A stretch of 16,717 nt of DNA from JBFXAN01 sp050184225 (GTDB lineage Bacteria; Chloroflexota; Dehalococcoidia; CAUJGQ01), in contig JBFXAN010000145.1 of assembly GCA_050184225.1 (NCBI GenBank), positions 1 through 16,717 of the forward strand, given 5' to 3'. A program made the position numbers and the translations under genes. Each line of letters begins with the position of its first letter. Within the stretch, counting starts at the first letter, position 1. Shown here one piece after another: positions 14,593-16,717 of the stretch. The notes beneath the pieces are model-generated. The model made no database searches. It saw only the letters and a list, made by a program, of their open reading frames with translations, and was not told the origin of the DNA.

Positions 14593-15099
14593 TCACCAGC
14601 GGATGAATTGTCTTATGACATAACACAGGCCGGCGAGGAGGTGATCAGTAGGGTTCGAACAATAGCCATTCGATCCATCAAGTATGCCTCTAAATCCGGA
14701 AACTGCTTCCTCCCAAGCACTCTTTTCTTTGGAACAAATCAAATTGATAAACTCTTCGTGAATCGGAAGTTGTGCACTACTGCTACCTGTAGAACAAAAT
14801 CCTAGACCTCGTACTGTCTCTTTCCATGTATCCCAGTCTAGAGATTCAAATCTCATGCGCCACGTCGCAAGGAATACGTCATCATCACTAATAGTGCCAT
14901 CATTGTTCTCATCGCCAAGTCCAGCCAGCATCCAGGTGGATTTTTCGCCTTGCCATTGCTTGATGCGGATCATATTACATGAAGATTGGCCATCTTCTGG
15001 TATACACTGGCTATTGCTGCTTTCTCCTATATTGGTAATATTTACGACGATCACAAATGCTATAACAATTCCTAGTATCGTCAACACCACACCTTGCAT
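14593..15099 (-). CDS. Small single-pass membrane protein with an EF-hand-like calcium loop
   Basis: The 168-residue protein has one N-terminal hydrophobic segment (about residues 4-22), acting as anchor or uncleaved signal, followed by a probably extracytoplasmic domain. Residues 63-74 read DENNDGTISDDD, which fits the EF-hand/dockerin-type loop pattern (Asp1, Asn3, Asp5, Gly6, Ile8, Asp12). The domain is rich in Trp (WQGEKSTW, ATWRMRFESLDWDTW) and contains several Cys that could form disulfides. No named family is recognised. The ATG at 15099 has AGAAGG upstream, and a consensus-like promoter ends about 85 bases before it. It is flanked by the PARP-like membrane gene upstream and the broken gene downstream on the same strand. 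Base composition is clearly more A+T-rich than the metabolic genes. Confidence 0.72.
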   Translation of the reverse strand: MQGVVLTILGIVIAFVIVVNITNIGESSNSQCIPEDGQSSCNMIRIKQWQGEKSTWMLAGLGDENNDGTISDDDVFLATWRMRFESLDWDTWKETVRGLGFCSTGSSSAQLPIHEEFINLICSKEKSAWEEAVSGFRGILDGSNGYCSNPTDHLLAGLCYVIRQFIRW

Positions 15100-15142
15100 A
15101 TCGATGTACCTTCTAGTACAGATGGATACCTTCGTGTGATTC

Positions 15143-15164
15143 GGATATCGAGAGGAGGGATATC
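15143..15164. repeat. Direct repeat of GGATATC in the leader of the calcium-loop gene
   Basis: GGATATC occurs at 15143-15149 and 15158-15164, one 15-bp step apart. The GATATC cores are self-complementary, so the leader RNA could also form a 6-bp hairpin whose 9-base loop reads CCTCCTCTC, an anti-Shine-Dalgarno mimic. Its place just downstream of the predicted transcription start fits an operator or leader structure. Confidence 0.35.
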
Positions 15165-15184
15165 ATGTCTGGCTGGCAGCGAAG

Positions 15185-15213
15185 ACGATACGCGCCGGAC
15201 TCAAATATGTCAA
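15185..15213 (-). promoter_or_regulatory. Sigma-70-like promoter for the calcium-loop membrane protein gene
   Basis: On the minus strand TTGACA (15208-15213) is a perfect -35 element. It is followed after exactly 17 bases by TATCGT (15185-15190), which matches four of six -10 positions. Transcription would start near 15178, leaving a leader of about 80 bases. It is the best promoter match noticed in the window. It implies that the calcium-loop gene can be transcribed independently of the PARP-like gene. Confidence 0.6.
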
Positions 15214-15247
15214 TTCTATGACAAGACGAGGAAGGTGGAGCAGGCGG

Positions 15248-16717
15248 CTACCTATGCGGAGCGGCACGCTCGGCCTCGGCCAGAGTGCCGAAGACGATGA
15301 GCGGGCCAGGGTCGGTACGGACCCAGCACTGGCGGTCAACCTCCCGGTGCCATTGTCCATCCACTCGCCAGACATACTGATCCATCGCATGGACCACCGC
15401 GAGTGGGAGTTGTACGGCGATTGCGGCGTTCGCATCCGGGGTGCGATGACAGCCGACCGGCGCCGTGGTGACAATGAACGTTGGTCCATGTACAGGTGTG
15501 CTCGTTTGCGAGCGGAACGGTGCGGCTGCGCTCTCAGCTTCGGCGCGTGTACTAAAGCTCTGCACGGGGCCGGGGTCGGTACGGACCCAACATTTGCGGT
15601 CAACCTCCCGGTGCCAGACCCCATCCGTCATGCGCATTACCTGGTCGATTGACTGCACAGTGCCCGGCTCATGCAGCACGGTTATGCTGGCATCCGCTTC
15701 GGGCTCGGCATGGCAGCCCATGGGGAGCGTGGTCAGAATGAAGAGCCGAGCGGGCGGGAGCAGTTGAGTCCGCGCAGGGGGGTTGGAACCACTGTTTGCA
15801 GGACCAAGCACACTGAGCACTGCGGACGAGGTAGTGGCCGGGTTCAGGATGTCCGCTGGCGGACTCAGTAGCCAGAGGGCCATCAGCGTGCTGCAGAGGA
15901 GTGCCCAGCCGGCGGCCCCACGCGGCCAGAGGGTTGCGCCGTCCCGACCGACCTTTGGCGGATTGCCGCCAATCGTACACAGCGGTCGTGCCCGCCACAC
16001 ACGCACCGGAGTGTCCTTGTGGGGCTGCATCAGGCAAAACTCATGCCACGTTCGGTCGCTGCTCCCTCTCTCACCTCGGTAGTTGTCATGCCGCCAGTGG
16101 ACCAGCGCTGCCCACGGGAATTTCACGCCGGCATTGATATCACGTCCATTCCGGCCGATCTTGTCCCGGAGCTGCTTCGGCAGCGTGGCCACCGGCCGAC
16201 ACCACCCCAGCGTGACCCGTGAAACGACCACGGTTGGCGAGTTGCAAGTTCGCGCATAGTGCATCGCCACGTGTGGCCAGATGCCGAAGTAGATACCAGT
16301 ACCCACATAGTCGCCGTAACCAGCCTTCCAGTAGCCTGACTCCACAATGTCGCGCGCGGTCCCGGATTCCGTTCCATGAAAGAGGGTCAGCGACGGCCAC
16401 ACCGCATCGAACACGGCCATAGCCACTCCCTGGACGATGAGCCAGAGCCTCCCCGGAAAATGCAACGCATGGTCGCTGGAACGGGCAGATACAAGGAGGA
16501 TGAGGTCAAAGTAGATGGCGTTTAGGAGGCGCAGAGGCGTCAGGATGATGTACATCACCAGCCAGTAGACACCCAGCAGCGGGAAGAGCAGCAGAAAGCA
16601 GGCGCGCGGCCACCCCTTCTGATGGTCGCGCAGGAGGAACAGCCAGGGGGTCATCATCACCCACTGGAGCCAGTTGGTTACGAGAAACGGATGGCGGACG
16701 GCCCATGCACATGACGG
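15248..16717 (-). CDS. Membrane protein with PARP-like ADP-ribosyltransferase domain and two C-terminal repeats (5' end missing)
   Basis: The frame is open to the window edge (489 residues visible). The GTG/ATG cluster at 16652-16660 lacks a Shine-Dalgarno, so the true start is probably beyond the window. Numbering from the GTG at 16660, hydrophobic segments lie at about 20-42, 43-58 and 71-85, before an ART domain at about 90-228. Its visible motifs are LFHGTESG (His95), a GYGDYVGTGIYFG loop (Tyr124) with AMHYAR, and WHEFCLMQ (Glu207): the His-Tyr-Glu triad of PARP-type transferases, which move ADP-ribose from NAD to a target. A fourth hydrophobic segment (248-267) leads to two repeats of 88 residues with GCHxxP, a DGxWHREVDRxCWVRTDPGP-type core and AEAE, possibly SH3b-like. 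Inferred topology: ART inside, repeats outside. Target unknown; the ART assignment is by motif only. Confidence 0.72.
   Translation of the reverse strand, partial: PSCAWAVRHPFLVTNWLQWVMMTPWLFLLRDHQKGWPRACFLLLFPLLGVYWLVMYIILTPLRLLNAIYFDLILLVSARSSDHALHFPGRLWLIVQGVAMAVFDAVWPSLTLFHGTESGTARDIVESGYWKAGYGDYVGTGIYFGIWPHVAMHYARTCNSPTVVVSRVTLGWCRPVATLPKQLRDKIGRNGRDINAGVKFPWAALVHWRHDNYRGERGSSDRTWHEFCLMQPHKDTPVRVWRARPLCTIGGNPPKVGRDGATLWPRGAAGWALLCSTLMALWLLSPPADILNPATTSSAVLSVLGPANSGSNPPARTQLLPPARLFILTTLPMGCHAEPEADASITVLHEPGTVQSIDQVMRMTDGVWHREVDRKCWVRTDPGPVQSFSTRAEAESAAAPFRSQTSTPVHGPTFIVTTAPVGCHRTPDANAAIAVQLPLAVVHAMDQYVWRVDGQWHREVDRQCWVRTDPGPLIVFGTLAEAERAAPHR
15303..15617 (-). repeat. Tandem duplication encoding two WHREVDR/CWVRTDPGP modules
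   Basis: The bases encoding CWVRTDPGP and REVDR are nearly identical in two copies exactly 264 bases (88 codons) apart: GGTCGGTACGGACCCA occurs at about 15310 and again at about 15574, each followed within a few bases by CGGTCAACCTCCCGGTGCCA. The module ends (GCHxxP and AEAExAAxxR) diverge more than the core. This is an intragenic domain duplication rather than a mobile repeat. Confidence 0.75.

Overview
The window is a GC-rich bacterial chromosome segment with almost every gene on the minus strand. A lamin-tail/BsuPI secreted protein, VapBC, a Uma2-type nuclease, a phytoene-desaturase-like oxidoreductase and a RhaD/alcohol-dehydrogenase fusion together suggest a Chloroflexota-like host (Thermomicrobia/Sphaerobacter type). 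That placement is an inference from gene content and codon use, not a proven taxonomy.

Positions 1-13084 look like ordinary metabolic chromosome. From left to right: a ketopantoate-reductase-family enzyme (53-1063); a large secreted protein with Gmad2, lamin-tail and three BsuPI domains (1179-3389); a small unknown gene on the plus strand (3647-3946); a PaaG-type crotonase (3965-4762); a VapBC toxin-antitoxin pair on the plus strand with a palindromic operator candidate (4801-5499); an FAD oxidoreductase preceded by two small tandem paralogues of unknown function (5514-7657); a class II aldolase/short-chain dehydrogenase fusion for rhamnulose-1-phosphate (7737-9815); and an apparent operon of a fold-type-I aminotransferase homologue, a Uma2-family nuclease and an SsuD-like flavin monooxygenase (9967-13084). 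The aminotransferase homologue has His where the PLP lysine should be.

Positions about 13081-16717 look acquired. They open with a stub of a serine recombinase. An A+T-rich stretch (roughly 13400-15150) then carries a long reading frame broken by two in-frame stop codons and a small membrane protein with an EF-hand-like calcium loop, which has its own good promoter. The last gene runs off the right edge. It is a multi-pass membrane protein with a PARP-like ADP-ribosyltransferase domain (His-Tyr-Glu triad visible) between transmembrane segments, and two 88-residue C-terminal repeats that are probably extracytoplasmic. This is the best candidate for an undescribed system: an envelope-spanning ADP-ribosyltransferase next to a calcium-loop membrane protein and a decaying partner gene.

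No rRNA, tRNA, CRISPR array or intact insertion sequence was seen. No gap between genes exceeds about 300 bases.
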